The position numbers and the translations under genes are program-made. A stretch of 64,000 nt of DNA from Methylobacter sp. BlB1 (GTDB lineage: Bacteria > Pseudomonadota > Gammaproteobacteria > Methylococcales > Methylomonadaceae): assembly GCF_015476545.1 (NCBI RefSeq), contig NZ_JADMKV010000004.1, positions 62,001 through 126,000 on the forward strand, in the 5' to 3' direction. The notes under the pieces were generated by a model that was not told the DNA's origin, did not search any database, and worked only from the letters and a program-made list of their open reading frames with translations. Each line of letters begins with the position of its first letter. Position 1 is the first letter of the stretch. Shown here piece by piece: positions 8,170-17,992 of this stretch.

Positions 8170-9954
8170 TTAAGACGCCTTGGCGGCAGTTGGTTTCAGC
8201 AAGCGGATGCCCAGCTCGCGCAGCTGCGTATCATCGACGGGAGCCGGTGCGTTGACTAATGGACAGGCCGCTGACTGCGTTTTAGGGAAGGCAATCACGT
8301 CGCGGATCGAATGCGAGCCGGTCATCAGCATGACCAGGCGATCCAGCCCGAACGCCAGTCCGCCATGCGGCGGCGCGCCGTATTTCAAGGCATCGAGCAG
8401 GAAGCCGAATTTTTCTTTGGCTTCGTTATCGTCGATCCCCAGAATTGTAAATACAGTTCGCTGCATGGCCGGGCGGTTGATACGGATCGAGCCGCCGCCG
8501 ACTTCGGTGCCGTTCAGCACCAGGTCATAAGCGCGCGACAGCGCCGTGCCGGGATTGGCCAGCAATTCTTCAGCCGAGCAGCTTGGCGCCGTGAACGGAT
8601 GGTGAATCGCGGCCCAGCGCTGGTTCTTGTCGTCCCATTCGAACATCGGGAAATCGACCACCCAGACCGGTTTCCACTCGCCTTCCAGCATGTTTAGGTC
8701 GTGGCCCAGCTTGACGCGCAACGCGCCCATCGCTTCGTTGACGACGCTGGCCTTGTCGGCGCCGAAGAAAATCAGGTCGCCGGTTTGCGCGCCGGTTTTG
8801 GTCAGCACTTTTTCCCAGACTTCGGCCGGCGCGAATTTGACGATCGGCGACTGCAAGCCGTCAATGCCACCATTGCGGTCGTTAACTTTAATATAAGCCA
8901 GACCTTTGGCACCGTAGATGCCGACGAATTTGGTCAGGTCTTCGATGTCCTTGCGGCTCAAATCGCCGCCGTTAGGCAGGCGCATGGCCACGACGCGGCC
9001 TTTCGGATCGTTGGCCGGGCCCGAGAAGACTTTGAAATCGACAGCTTTCATTTCTTCGGCGATGTCGACCAGTTCCAGCGGGATCCGCAGGTCCGGACGG
9101 TCGACGCCGAACCGGGACATGGCTTCCTGATAAGTCATGCGCGGGAAGGTCGCATCGAGTTGCACGCCGCTAACCTTGGCGAACAGCTGACGGATCATCT
9201 CTTCCATGATTTCCATGATCTCGTTTTCGTCCATGAAAGAGGTCTCGATATCGAGCTGGGTAAATTCAGGTTGCCTGTCGGCGCGCAGGTCCTCGTCGCG
9301 GAAGCAGCGCACGACCTGATAATAGCGGTCCATGCCGGAAACCATCAGTATCTGCTTGTAAAGCTGCGGCGACTGAGGCAAAGCAAAAAAGGCGTTTTCA
9401 TGCGTACGGCTGGGCACGATGTAATCGCGCGCGCCTTCGGGCGTGGCTTTGGTCAGGTAAGGCGTTTCGATCTCGAAGAACTCGTGGTCATCGAGGAAAT
9501 TGCGTAGCGTGCGCGTGACATCGCGGCGCACGCGCATTTTTTCCTGCATGGACGTGCGGCGCAGATCGATGTAGCGGTAGCGCAGACGCATTTCCTCGTT
9601 GACTTCGATGTCGCTCTCGATCGGGAAAGGCGGCGTTTCGGACTCGTTCAGCACTTCCACGCCGGTGGCCAGCACCTCTATTTCACCGGTGCTCATGTTC
9701 GGATTAATCGTGCCCTCGGGACGATCGCGCACGATCCCGTTGACTTTTAAAACATATTCGCTGCGTACACTTTCGGCGACCGCGAAAGTTTCGGGAGAAT
9801 CAGGATCAAATACGACTTGCACCAGACCGGCGCGGTCTCTCAGATCGATAAAAATAACCCCGCCATGGTCCCGGCGGCGGTGAACCCAGCCGCATAATTC
9901 AACCGTTTCGGCTAAATGTTTTTTGTTTAATTCTCCACATTTGTGGGTACGCAT
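8170..9954 (-). CDS. aspS: Aspartate-tRNA ligase
   Basis: AspRS charges tRNA with aspartate. At 594 residues it has the bacterial size. It starts [10 protein letters not shown], runs through the OB-fold anticodon domain ([24 protein letters not shown]), the class II catalytic core with motif 2 ([20 protein letters not shown]), the bacterial GAD insertion (about residues 290-420), and motif 3 ([14 protein letters not shown]). Whether it also charges tRNA-Asn cannot be settled from the window. It is followed on the same strand only after 150 bp by nadA, so the two are probably separate units. Confidence 0.97.
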   Translation of the reverse strand: MRTHKCGELNKKHLAETVELCGWVHRRRDHGGVIFIDLRDRAGLVQVVFDPDSPETFAVAESVRSEYVLKVNGIVRDRPEGTINPNMSTGEIEVLATGVEVLNESETPPFPIESDIEVNEEMRLRYRYIDLRRTSMQEKMRVRRDVTRTLRNFLDDHEFFEIETPYLTKATPEGARDYIVPSRTHENAFFALPQSPQLYKQILMVSGMDRYYQVVRCFRDEDLRADRQPEFTQLDIETSFMDENEIMEIMEEMIRQLFAKVSGVQLDATFPRMTYQEAMSRFGVDRPDLRIPLELVDIAEEMKAVDFKVFSGPANDPKGRVVAMRLPNGGDLSRKDIEDLTKFVGIYGAKGLAYIKVNDRNGGIDGLQSPIVKFAPAEVWEKVLTKTGAQTGDLIFFGADKASVVNEAMGALRVKLGHDLNMLEGEWKPVWVVDFPMFEWDDKNQRWAAIHHPFTAPSCSAEELLANPGTALSRAYDLVLNGTEVGGGSIRINRPAMQRTVFTILGIDDNEAKEKFGFLLDALKYGAPPHGGLAFGLDRLVMLMTGSHSIRDVIAFPKTQSAACPLVNAPAPVDDTQLRELGIRLLKPTAAKAS

Positions 9955-10023
9955 AAGTTTTCTCTGTTAATCCAAAAAATTTGTCGATATTACGTGCTTA
10001 GACTGGCAGATGCAAGCCGGTTT

Positions 10024-10302
10024 CTAATGGCTGCTCTTGCAGCTTCCGCCGCAGCAACTGGCGGCACTGGGCGCGCTGGCGCTGGAACTGCCGCTCTCGC
10101 CTGCTACGTTTTTCTTGTTGCCGCTTTTAAAATCGGTTTCATACCAGCCGCCGCCTTTCAGTCTGAATCCGGCCGCTGAAATCTTTTTCATGAGCTCCGG
10201 CTGACTGCAGGCCGGGCAGTTGATTAATGGCGCGTCGCTGAGTTTTTGCAAAGCTTCATGTTCATGACCGCACGCTTGACATTGATATTCGTAAATTGGC
10301 AT
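10024..10302 (-). CDS. FmdB-family zinc ribbon protein
   Basis: This small regulator-like protein has 92 residues. I start it at the ATG 10302 (MPIYEYQC), which has GGAGGGG just upstream, rather than six codons earlier. Two CXXC pairs (CQAC near 8-11 and CPAC near 29-32) form a zinc ribbon; the tail is rich in Ser/Ala and ends with a Cys/Gly/Lys/His cluster (CCGGSCKSSH). FmdB proteins are widespread and of uncertain function; a gene of this family upstream of aspS is common in Gammaproteobacteria and Betaproteobacteria. It probably shares a transcript with aspS, 69 bp downstream. Confidence 0.85.
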   Translation of the reverse strand: MPIYEYQCQACGHEHEALQKLSDAPLINCPACSQPELMKKISAAGFRLKGGGWYETDFKSGNKKNVAGESGSSSASAPSAASCCGGSCKSSH

Positions 10303-10398
10303 TAGCCCCTCCGATAACAAAAAATAATACCCAAAATAGGGGACAGTCTTAGTTTTTCAAGGTCCTTCCTATAAAATAATTGCCTATTTTACAGAAAG

Positions 10399-11445
10399 AT
10401 GACATCCAGAATGAAAAAATTAACCATCAAACGACCCGACGATTGGCATTTGCATGTCAGAACCGGCGCGATTTTAAAAACTGTCATGCCGCATACCGCA
10501 CGGCGATTCGCCCGCGCCATCATCATGCCCAATCTGAAACCGCCCGTGACGTCCGTGGCGCAGGCCCTGGCCTATCGGGAGGAAATCCTGCAGGCTGTAC
10601 CGGCGGACCTGGATTTTACACCGCTGATGACGCTATACCTGACTGGCGCGACGACGGCGGATGAAATCCGGAAAGCCGCCGAATGCGAACACGTCCAGGC
10701 GTTCAAACTGTATCCGGCCGGTGCCACGACGCACTCCGATGCCGGCATCAGCGATATCAAAGCCGCCTACCCGCTGCTGGAAGCCATGGAAAAACACGAT
10801 GTGCCTTTGCTGATCCATGGCGAAGTCACCGATGAGGCTTGCGATATCTTTGACCGGGAGCGGGTGTTCGTCGATACTGCTCTGGCCGACATCGTCAAAA
10901 ACTTCCCGGAACTGCGCGTTGTGGTCGAGCATGTGACAACGGCGGAAGCCGTGCAATTTGTACAATCGACCGGCGCGCGCATTGGCGCCACCATTACGCC
11001 GCAACACCTGATGTTCAACCGCAACGCCCTTCTGGCCGGCGGCATACGGCCGCATCATTACTGCTTGCCCATCATCAAACGCGAACACCATCGCCAGGCT
11101 TTGGTCGCCGCCGCTACCAGCGGCAATCCGAAATTTTTCCTGGGCACGGACAGCGCCCCGCATCTGACTTCGTTGAAGGAAGCCGCTTGTGGTTGCGCGG
11201 GCTGTTACAGCGCCCATGCCGCGCTGGAACTGTACGCGGAAGTCTTCGAGCGGACCGATGCGTTGGACAAGCTGGAAGGTTTTGCGAGCTTTCATGGCGC
11301 CGATTTCTACCGTTTGCCGAGAAATTCAGGCACGATCATCCTGGAAAAAACCACCTGGAAAGTGCCGGCCGCTTACGGCGATGATTCGGTATCGATCACG
11401 CCGCTGAGAGCCGATGAAGAACTGACTTGGCAGATAGCACAGTAA
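10399..11445 (+). CDS. pyrC: Dihydroorotase
   Basis: PyrC closes carbamoyl-aspartate to dihydroorotate in pyrimidine synthesis. The 348-residue protein is the short, E. coli-type enzyme: DDWHLHVR carries the HxH zinc ligands, the FKLYPAGATT segment carries the carbamylated lysine, LLIHGEV and VVVEHVTT carry further histidine ligands, and FLGTDSAPH carries the catalytic aspartate. I used the ATG at 10399, preceded by AGAAAG; the ATG at 10411 (MKKLTIKRP) is an alternative that would remove four residues. It stands alone on the plus strand. Confidence 0.95.
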   Translation: MTSRMKKLTIKRPDDWHLHVRTGAILKTVMPHTARRFARAIIMPNLKPPVTSVAQALAYREEILQAVPADLDFTPLMTLYLTGATTADEIRKAAECEHVQAFKLYPAGATTHSDAGISDIKAAYPLLEAMEKHDVPLLIHGEVTDEACDIFDRERVFVDTALADIVKNFPELRVVVEHVTTAEAVQFVQSTGARIGATITPQHLMFNRNALLAGGIRPHHYCLPIIKREHHRQALVAAATSGNPKFFLGTDSAPHLTSLKEAACGCAGCYSAHAALELYAEVFERTDALDKLEGFASFHGADFYRLPRNSGTIILEKTTWKVPAAYGDDSVSITPLRADEELTWQIAQ

Positions 11446-11452
11446 ACTCATT

Positions 11453-11494
11453 CAGACCGCAAACAGGCGGGATCTGTCGTCTGTTTGCGGTCTG
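11453..11494. terminator. Perfect 14-bp hairpin between convergent pyrC and mlaA
   Basis: CAGACCGCAAACAG (11453-11466) pairs exactly with 11481-11494 across a 14-base loop. It lies between the ends of two converging genes, so it probably stops transcription from both sides, though no long T-run follows on the plus strand. Confidence 0.7.
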
Positions 11495-11521
11495 AGCGCA
11501 GGCTAATGAAGGATCAATCGG

Positions 11522-12256
11522 CTATGGATTATTTTCGTCCAGTTCCAGTTCATCCTTCTCCTCCTCCGGCACATTGCCGTCGTGGACCAAATAATTGCGC
11601 CGCTGCAAATAGGCGTTTTTGAAAAACTCATACCTGTCCAAAGCCGCTTCATCCGCTGCTTTTTCAGTCCCCAAATTGTCTGCGCGAAAATCAGTCCAAT
11701 TCGCCGCGAACAGTGAGCCGCTGATAATGCCGCTATCAAGATAGCTGATGGGATTCATGGCCGTATCGCCGATCAGGCCGCCTATGCCGCGCGGAGAACT
11801 GGGCCCTAAGAGAGGCAAGACCAGATAAGGCCCTGTAGGCAAGCCCCAAACACCCAGCGTCTGGTCAAAATCCTCTTCGTGTTTGGGCAGATCAATCATC
11901 TCCGCAACATCGATGAATCCGCCGATACCGGCCACCGTATTGACAATAAAGCGCGATCCATCCATGCCGGCCTGCGATAACTTGAACTGTAAAAGATCAT
12001 TTATTGTGACGCCAATATCATTAATATTACTGAAAAAATTAGTCACGCCGCGATCGGCGAATGACGGCATAATCCACTGATAGCCATTGGCAATAGGCTT
12101 TCCTACATACTCATCAAGGTTATCATTGAATAACTGCACATCCCTGTTCCAGTTTTCCAGCGGATCTCTGGTATCTCGTGTACTGGTTGCGCATCCCGCC
12201 ATCATGCCCAATAATATAAAATTTGCCAATCGTGTTATTGATCTGTTCTTGTGCAT
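11522..12256 (-). CDS. mlaA: Outer-membrane phospholipid transport lipoprotein MlaA
   Basis: MlaA (VacJ) removes misplaced phospholipid from the outer leaflet of the outer membrane and hands it to MlaC. The 244-residue protein has a lipoprotein signal (lipobox near MMAGC, residue 22) and the conserved body: DPLENWNRDVQLFND, VTNFFSNINDI, GLPTGPYLVLPLLGPSSPR and DTAMNPISYL. The tail is acidic, ending in Glu/Asp-rich sequence. The mlaBCDEF genes are not nearby, so this is a detached copy. It is divergent from rnt. Confidence 0.93.
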   Translation of the reverse strand: MHKNRSITRLANFILLGMMAGCATSTRDTRDPLENWNRDVQLFNDNLDEYVGKPIANGYQWIMPSFADRGVTNFFSNINDIGVTINDLLQFKLSQAGMDGSRFIVNTVAGIGGFIDVAEMIDLPKHEEDFDQTLGVWGLPTGPYLVLPLLGPSSPRGIGGLIGDTAMNPISYLDSGIISGSLFAANWTDFRADNLGTEKAADEAALDRYEFFKNAYLQRRNYLVHDGNVPEEEKDELELDENNP

Positions 12257-12391
12257 GGCTTTGCCTTTAATTTAGCTATTATTTTTATTCTGACTTAAAT
12301 TTCGCGTAACATAGCATAAACGGCTTCAGCTATCGATATTCGCCATTATGTTACTTAATTCTTCCCATACCCCTGATTCCGCTCAAATTTA

Positions 12392-13015
12392 ATGGATATA
12401 CCCAAAATTCCTTTAGACAAACGCTTTAGAGGCTATCTGCCTGTCATTGTCGACATAGAGACAGCCGGTTTTAACCCTAAAAAGCATGCATTGCTGGAAA
12501 TCGCCGCCGTAATTGTCGAACTTAACAGCCAGCACGATCTGGAAATCACTGAGCGCTACTCGACGCATGTGATTCCGTTCAAAAACGCCGAATTCGATGA
12601 ATCCGCCCTCAAATTCAATGGCATTGACCCGCATCACCCTTTCCGTATGGCTATTGATGAGAAAGAGGCGCTTGACATGCTGTTCAAGCCCATCAAGGAG
12701 GCGGTAAAGCGCAACAATTGCACACGGGCGATTTTGGTAGGCCATAATCCGGCTTTCGACATCAATTTCCTGAATGCGGCCATCCATCGCACGCAAATAA
12801 AAAGAAGCCCGTTTCATCCGTTCAGTACATTTGACACGGCTACGCTGGGAGGATTGGCGTATCAGCAAACCGTGCTGGCAAAAATTGCCAAATCAGCCGG
12901 CCTGGAATGGGATAATGAAAAAGCGCATTCTGCGCTATACGATGCGGAGAAGACAGCCGAGTTATTCTGCAAGATAGTCAACCGCTGGAAACGGCTCGAA
13001 TCACTCGCCCTCTAG
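12392..13015 (+). CDS. rnt: Ribonuclease T
   Basis: RNase T trims 3' ends of tRNA and other stable RNAs. The 207-residue protein shows the DEDDh exonuclease motifs: VIVDIETAGF (Asp, Glu) near residue 20, ILVGHNPAFDINF (Asp) and the final AHSALYDAEKTAELF (His, Asp). NRWKRL at the end matches the E. coli enzyme's tail. The start at 12392 fits the family N-terminus (RFRGYLPVIVD). It converges on grxD, with a strong hairpin between them. Confidence 0.95.
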   Translation: MDIPKIPLDKRFRGYLPVIVDIETAGFNPKKHALLEIAAVIVELNSQHDLEITERYSTHVIPFKNAEFDESALKFNGIDPHHPFRMAIDEKEALDMLFKPIKEAVKRNNCTRAILVGHNPAFDINFLNAAIHRTQIKRSPFHPFSTFDTATLGGLAYQQTVLAKIAKSAGLEWDNEKAHSALYDAEKTAELFCKIVNRWKRLESLAL

Positions 13016-13020
13016 GACAA

Positions 13021-13055
13021 AGACTATCATACCCGCGTCCCGGGTATGATAGTCT
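13021..13055. terminator. Perfect 15-bp hairpin between convergent rnt and grxD
   Basis: AGACTATCATACCCG (13021-13035) pairs exactly with 13041-13055 across a 5-base loop. It sits five bases after the rnt stop and just after the grxD stop on the other strand, a good two-way terminator. Confidence 0.78.
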
Positions 13056-13062
13056 CTACAAA

Positions 13063-13386
13063 TCATTCTGCAATGGCACCGACTGCTGCCAGCATTTTGC
13101 TCAACTCGCCCTTGTTGTACAGATCAATCATGATGTCGCAGCCGCCTACGAGTTCGCCGCCGATGTAAAGCTGCGGATAGGTCGGCCAGTTTGAATATTC
13201 CTTCAGCGCCTCGCGAATCTCAAGATCTTCGAAGATATTGACGTACATGTATTTCGCATGGCAGGCATCCAGCACCTGAACAGCCTGGCCGGAAAATCCG
13301 CATTGTGGAAAATCAGGCGTGCCTTTCATGTATAAAACAACCGGATTATTTTCAATCTGGTCTTTGATTCTTTCAATTACGTTCAT
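13063..13386 (-). CDS. grxD: Monothiol glutaredoxin
   Basis: The 107-residue protein carries the monothiol active site CGFS (PQCGFSGQ, about residues 29-32), the WPTYPQLYIGGELVGGCDI glutathione-binding stretch and the usual length of the Grx4 family. These proteins bind a glutathione-ligated 2Fe-2S cluster between two monomers and pass it to client proteins, often with BolA partners. No bolA gene is in the window. It is a single-gene unit. Confidence 0.95.
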   Translation of the reverse strand: MNVIERIKDQIENNPVVLYMKGTPDFPQCGFSGQAVQVLDACHAKYMYVNIFEDLEIREALKEYSNWPTYPQLYIGGELVGGCDIMIDLYNKGELSKMLAAVGAIAE

Positions 13387-13559
13387 AGTAGCAGTTACTC
13401 ACTCGAGAAATAAAACTGACTGATTTTATCAACAATTATGGCGTTAAAAAAGCAAATCTTGCAAGCCTGCGCTTGCCTGAGAGCTGTTTGAAAACTATAA
13501 TCGAACATTTTTCCAGCGGGCGACCGACTTTCCACTATTTTTGTTTATAGGCAGAATTA

Positions 13560-14741
13560 ATGACTAGCCATATTATGCCAACTTATGGACGCTTACCCGT
13601 GACTTTTGAACGCGGCGCCGGCGCATGGTTGTGGGACACTAACAATAAACGTTATCTGGATGCCTTATCCGGCGTAGCCGTATGCAATCTGGGCCATGCG
13701 CACCCGGCAGTGCACAGGGCTATCTGCAAGCAAAGCGAAACCTTGCTGCATACGTCAAACGTGTATGTTATCGCTGCCCAGGAGCGCCTGGCCGATAAAT
13801 TGATCGCAAAAAGCGGCATGGATAACGTTTTTTTCTGCAATTCCGGCGCTGAAGCCAATGAAGCCGCCATCAAACTGGCTCGCCTATATGGACATCAACA
13901 AAATATAGAAAACCCGGCCATCATCGTCATGGAAAAAAGCTTTCACGGCCGCACGCTCGCCACATTGAGCGCCACCGGCAACGCGAAAGTACAGCAAGGC
14001 TTTGCGCCACTGGTCGAGGGTTTTGTGCGCGTACCTTATAACGACATCAACGCCATCGAACAAGCGATTAAACAAAATGCCGATATCGTTGCCGTATTGG
14101 TTGAGCCCGTTCAAGGTGAAGGCGGCGTCAACGTTCCCGCTGCCGATTACCTTAACCAAATTCGCAATCTGTGCGATCAGCACGGACTGCTGATGATGCT
14201 GGATGAAATCCAGACCGGCATAGGCCGCACCGGAAAATTTCTTGCCTATCAGCATAATGAAATCCTGCCTGACGTTTGCACACTGGCCAAAGCATTAGGC
14301 AATGGCGTACCGATCGGTGCCTGCCTTGCTCATGGCAAAGCGGCTCAATTGTTTACCACAGGCGCCCACGGTTCGACATTCGGCGGCAATCCTCTGGCAT
14401 GCAGCGCAGCATTAGCCGTGTTGGAAACACTGGAGAATGAAGACCTGATCGGACAAGCCGAACAAAAAGGCGCCGCTATCAGCACCGGATTCAGCAAGCA
14501 ATTGGCTGATAACCCGCATGTTGTCGACGTTCGCCATAAAGGCCTCATGATCGGCATCGAACTCGACGCGCCTTGCGCAGACCTTGTGAAATCAGCCCTG
14601 GAGCAAGGTTTACTGATCAATGTCACCAGCGAGAAAACCATCCGTCTGCTGCCGCCATTGATCATTGATGACCAGCAAATCAATCAACTTGTAGAAACCT
14701 TATCCGCTCTTATTCAAGCGCACACAAAACCATGCCTATGA
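13560..14741 (+). CDS. argD: Acetylornithine aminotransferase
   Basis: ArgD makes N-acetylornithine from the semialdehyde using glutamate and PLP; the enzyme often also serves lysine synthesis. The 393-residue protein is a class III aminotransferase: [15 protein letters not shown], the aromatic-stacking [21 protein letters not shown] with the PLP-ring aspartate, and the Schiff-base lysine in TLAKALGNG. Its stop overlaps the start of argF by ten bases, so the two are translationally coupled. Confidence 0.95.
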   Translation: MTSHIMPTYGRLPVTFERGAGAWLWDTNNKRYLDALSGVAVCNLGHAHPAVHRAICKQSETLLHTSNVYVIAAQERLADKLIAKSGMDNVFFCNSGAEANEAAIKLARLYGHQQNIENPAIIVMEKSFHGRTLATLSATGNAKVQQGFAPLVEGFVRVPYNDINAIEQAIKQNADIVAVLVEPVQGEGGVNVPAADYLNQIRNLCDQHGLLMMLDEIQTGIGRTGKFLAYQHNEILPDVCTLAKALGNGVPIGACLAHGKAAQLFTTGAHGSTFGGNPLACSAALAVLETLENEDLIGQAEQKGAAISTGFSKQLADNPHVVDVRHKGLMIGIELDAPCADLVKSALEQGLLINVTSEKTIRLLPPLIIDDQQINQLVETLSALIQAHTKPCL

Positions 14742-15640
14742 AACCCAGACACTTCATCAGCCTGTTAGACTTATCAAGCGACGAATTTCGCGGCTTGATC
14801 AGCAGAGCCATAGCGCTGAAAAATCACCGAGATCCTGATTATCAGCCTTTAAAAGGCCAAGTTCTGGCGATGATCTTTGAAAAATCATCGACGCGTACCC
14901 GTATTTCATTTGAAGCCGGCATGATCCATTTTGGCGGCAGCGCATTGTTTCTGTCGCCTAGGGACACCCAACTGGGACGCGGAGAACCGCTGCAGGACAG
15001 CGCCAAAGTTATTTCCAGCATGGTCGATTGCATCATGCTCAGAACCAACAAGCATGAAACGGTAACTACATTCGCCGAGCATTCGCGGGTACCCGTGATC
15101 AACGGATTAACCGATTTGCAGCACCCGTGCCAATTACTGGCAGACATGCAGACTTATTTTGAGCATCGCGGCGACATTCAGGGCAAAACCGTCGCCTGGA
15201 TCGGTGATGGCAATAATATGTGCCATTCCTATATTGATGCCGCAACCGTATTGGATTTTAAATTGAACATTGCCTGCCCGTCCGGTTATGAACCCGTAAA
15301 ATCCATTGTTGACGCGGCGGGCGAACGCGTCCGTTTTTTCTCCACGCCTCTGGAAGCAGCTAAAGGCGCAGATTTGCTTGTCACTGACGTCTGGGCCAGC
15401 ATGGGACAGGAGGAAGAACAAAAACAACGTGAAATAGCCTTTCAAGATTATCAGATCAACGCAGACATTATGAAAGCGGCAAATCATGATGCCCTGTTTA
15501 TGCACTGCCTCCCTGCGCACCGCGGTGAAGAAGTCTCTGCTGATGTTATCGACGGCCCGCAGAGCGTTATCTTCGATGAAGCCGAAAATCGCCTGCACGC
15601 ACAAAAAGCGCTGCTGGAATTTCTAATGTGTCGTAAATAA
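14732..15640 (+). CDS. argF: Ornithine carbamoyltransferase
   Basis: ArgF joins carbamoyl phosphate and ornithine to citrulline. The 302-residue protein has the carbamoyl-phosphate loop SSTRTR (about residue 50), HPCQLLAD, the SMG ornithine loop (DVWASMGQE) and the catalytic [11 protein letters not shown]. It starts inside the last codons of argD. The ATG two codons later (14738, MKPRHFI) is an equally possible start. Confidence 0.96.
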   Translation: MPMKPRHFISLLDLSSDEFRGLISRAIALKNHRDPDYQPLKGQVLAMIFEKSSTRTRISFEAGMIHFGGSALFLSPRDTQLGRGEPLQDSAKVISSMVDCIMLRTNKHETVTTFAEHSRVPVINGLTDLQHPCQLLADMQTYFEHRGDIQGKTVAWIGDGNNMCHSYIDAATVLDFKLNIACPSGYEPVKSIVDAAGERVRFFSTPLEAAKGADLLVTDVWASMGQEEEQKQREIAFQDYQINADIMKAANHDALFMHCLPAHRGEEVSADVIDGPQSVIFDEAENRLHAQKALLEFLMCRK

Positions 15641-15683
15641 CGCTAAAATTCATTTTTTCGGACGATCAAGAACAGAGATTCAA

Positions 15684-16355
15684 GTGAAAAAAATATTAAG
15701 TTCGTTTTTTATTTTAATGCTGGCTTTCGGTTCAGCGCAGGCCGATACTGTCTATGTAACCGACAATCTGGATCTGGCATTTAGAAGCGAAGAAAACACG
15801 CGTGGTAAAGTTATAAAAATGCTCCATCCGGGCACGCCTCTGACAGTGCTCAGTCAAAACAAGGAAACCGGTTTCATCTATGCACGCCTTGATGACGGCA
15901 CAGAAGGCTATATTCTGGCCCGCCATACCAAAAAGGAACCCCCCAGCCGTTCTCAACTGGATGCCGCCAATAAAAAACTGGCGTCATTGGAAAAAGAAAA
16001 CACGACACTTAAAACTGAATTTGAATCGCTGAGAAGTTCATTGACACCGGGAACAACTCTCGAACAGTCTCTCGCAACGGAACGCGACCATTTGGCCAGA
16101 GAACTCAGCGAGCTGAAGCAAACCGCTTCCAACGCCGTGGAGTTAAAAAATCAACGCGATGAACTTCAAGAGCGCGTGGTCAATGTTGAACGAGAACTGG
16201 AACAGCTTAAACTGGAAAACAAGGCGCTGGCGGACAGCAGCAAACAAGACTGGTTTTTATACGGCGGTATTCTGTCCCTGGTCGGCGTCATCTTGGGATT
16301 CATCCTGCCCAAATTGGGCTGGCGCCGCAGAAGCAGCAGTTGGGATACTTACTGA
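15684..16355 (+). CDS. SH3-domain, coiled-coil membrane protein (YgiM/TIGR04211 type)
   Basis: The 223-residue protein has a signal peptide (cleavage near AQA-DT), a bacterial SH3 domain (about 21-85, with LDLAFRSEENTRGKVIKML and EGYILARH), a coiled coil (about 95-195) and one C-terminal membrane helix followed by WRRRSSS. This is the architecture of E. coli YgiM. The likely topology is a periplasmic SH3 head on a coiled-coil stalk anchored in the inner membrane, suggesting cell-wall binding. The function of the family is not well defined. It sits between argF and argA, 43 bp after argF, with no evident tie to arginine. Confidence 0.85.
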   Translation: MKKILSSFFILMLAFGSAQADTVYVTDNLDLAFRSEENTRGKVIKMLHPGTPLTVLSQNKETGFIYARLDDGTEGYILARHTKKEPPSRSQLDAANKKLASLEKENTTLKTEFESLRSSLTPGTTLEQSLATERDHLARELSELKQTASNAVELKNQRDELQERVVNVERELEQLKLENKALADSSKQDWFLYGGILSLVGVILGFILPKLGWRRRSSSWDTY

Positions 16356-16421
16356 GATCAGGCAAGCCCTTGCCTTCTCATATCCCACATTTTAAACCCA
16401 TAACTTTCGGGAATTGCTTAC

Positions 16422-16586
16422 ATGGCTAATTCAGGTGACAAAAAAGTCCGCACCTACTCTTCTTCTCAAGGTGTTGACGGCATGGAGCGTGCACATCAAC
16501 AGACTGGCCGAAGATGCCACTTGCGGCGTACTGACGAAATATGCCAAATCAGTCAGTTCAGCTTCCCTGGGCGCCGTTACCGATAA
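16422..16586 (+). CDS. Possible small protein of 54 residues
   Basis: This open frame starts MANSGDKKVRTYSSSQGVDG and ends in a basic stretch (GRRYR). GGGA lies about nine bases before the ATG. A second frame over the same bases gives a plausible ending too, LTKYAKSVSSASLGAVTDNLN, so a frameshift joining the two is conceivable. I recognise no family. It may be a genuine small gene or chance. Confidence 0.25.
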   Translation: MANSGDKKVRTYSSSQGVDGMERAHQQTGRRCHLRRTDEICQISQFSFPGRRYR

Positions 16587-16610
16587 TCTGAATTAACTCC
16601 AATCCCAATG

Positions 16611-16630
16611 CTGGGTGTTCCGACACCCAG
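16611..16630. terminator. Short hairpin upstream of argA
   Basis: CTGGGTGT (16611-16618) pairs with ACACCCAG (16623-16630) across TCCG. No T-run follows. In the 16356-16666 gap this and the possible small frame at 16422 are all I see. Confidence 0.4.
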
Positions 16631-16666
16631 GCTTCCCGCTCTTTCAAAAATTCTGTAAGTGCTATT

Positions 16667-17983
16667 ATGGAATCACATCACTCATTCGTCAGCTGGTTCA
16701 GAAACTCATCACCCTATATACATGCGCATCGCAACAAAACGTTTGTGATTTCGTTCGGCGGCGAGGCAGTTCTTGACGATGACTTCGCCAATCATGTTCA
16801 CGATTTTGCTCTAATGAACAGCCTGGGGATACGCCTGGTGCTGGTCCACGGCATACGCCCGCAGGTAGATCAACGCCTTAACAACACTACCCCCCCGCCC
16901 CGTTTTCATAACCATTTACGCATTACCGATGATCTGGCCCTTCAGTGCGTAAAAGAAGCGGCCGGACTGGTGCGCGTGGAGATTGAAGCCCTCCTGTCGA
17001 TGGGCCTTGCCAACTCGCCGATGGCGGGCGCTAAAATCAAGGTGGCTTCCGGCAATTTCGTTACCGCCAAACCGATAGGCGTCATCGACGGCATCGATTA
17101 CTGCCATACGGGCGAAGTCCGGCGCATCGACAGCGCGGCAATTCATCAGCAATTGGACCAGAACAATGTCGTGCTGATTTCGCCTATCGGCTATTCACCC
17201 AGCGGAGAAATTTTCAATTTGTCCGCCGAGCAAGTCGCGACGGCCGTCTCGATTGCGTTAAAAGCCGAAAAGCTCATTCTATTGACCGAGCAAAGCTGCT
17301 GCCATCCTGATAGCAACGCACAAATTCAGCAAATGACCACCGCTGAAGCCAGCTCTTTTCTGGAACAGCACCCTGACCTTGCCGACACGGTCAGCCTGCC
17401 TCTGAAAGCGGCTATTCAGAGCTGCCAATCAGGCATCGACCGAGTGCATCTGATCAACCGCAACCATAACGGCGCCCTGCTGCTTGAACTTTTTACCCGG
17501 GACGGCATCGGTACTTTGATCAGTTCCATGCCGTTCGAAGAATTGCGCCCCGCCACTCTGAACGACATAGGCGGCATACTGGAACTGATTAAGCCGCTGG
17601 AACAACAAGGTAAATTGACCAAGCGTTCTAGGGAAAAAATCGAGATGGAAATCGCCGATTACATCGTGATCGAAAGAGACGGTTTGATCATAGGCTGCAC
17701 CGCACTGCATCCAAATGAGCAGGAAAAGTCCGGCGTCATTGCCTGCATGGCTGTTCATGCGGATTATCAAGGCTCCGCCAGAGGTAATCGCATGCTGGAA
17801 TATGCCTACCACAGAGCGAGCGGACTGGGCTTGAAAAAATTATTCGTGCTGTCGACACAAACCATGCACTGGTTTATCGAACGGGGTTTCTCGCCGTCGG
17901 ATATCAACAGCCTTCCTGACCCGCTCAAGGCGTTATACAATCCGCAGAGAAATTCCAAGATTCTCTGTAAAAACATTGAATAG
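16667..17983 (+). CDS. argA: Amino-acid N-acetyltransferase (N-acetylglutamate synthase)
   Basis: ArgA makes N-acetylglutamate, the first step of arginine synthesis. The 438-residue protein has an N-terminal amino-acid-kinase domain (about 20-285; FVISFGGEAVLDD, LVLVHGIRPQVDQRL) that binds arginine as feedback inhibitor, and a C-terminal GNAT acetyltransferase (about 290-438; GVIACMAVHADYQGSARGNRML is the acetyl-CoA loop). Length matches the classical enzyme. Together with argD and argF it forms a loose arginine cluster; argG lies at 33.5 kb. Confidence 0.94.
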   Translation: MESHHSFVSWFRNSSPYIHAHRNKTFVISFGGEAVLDDDFANHVHDFALMNSLGIRLVLVHGIRPQVDQRLNNTTPPPRFHNHLRITDDLALQCVKEAAGLVRVEIEALLSMGLANSPMAGAKIKVASGNFVTAKPIGVIDGIDYCHTGEVRRIDSAAIHQQLDQNNVVLISPIGYSPSGEIFNLSAEQVATAVSIALKAEKLILLTEQSCCHPDSNAQIQQMTTAEASSFLEQHPDLADTVSLPLKAAIQSCQSGIDRVHLINRNHNGALLLELFTRDGIGTLISSMPFEELRPATLNDIGGILELIKPLEQQGKLTKRSREKIEMEIADYIVIERDGLIIGCTALHPNEQEKSGVIACMAVHADYQGSARGNRMLEYAYHRASGLGLKKLFVLSTQTMHWFIERGFSPSDINSLPDPLKALYNPQRNSKILCKNIE

Positions 17984-17992
17984 GATTTTGCC

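Noticed and set aside
8701-9507. 268-residue plus-strand frame inside aspS
   Set aside because: Antisense shadow of AspRS, whose motifs are all intact.
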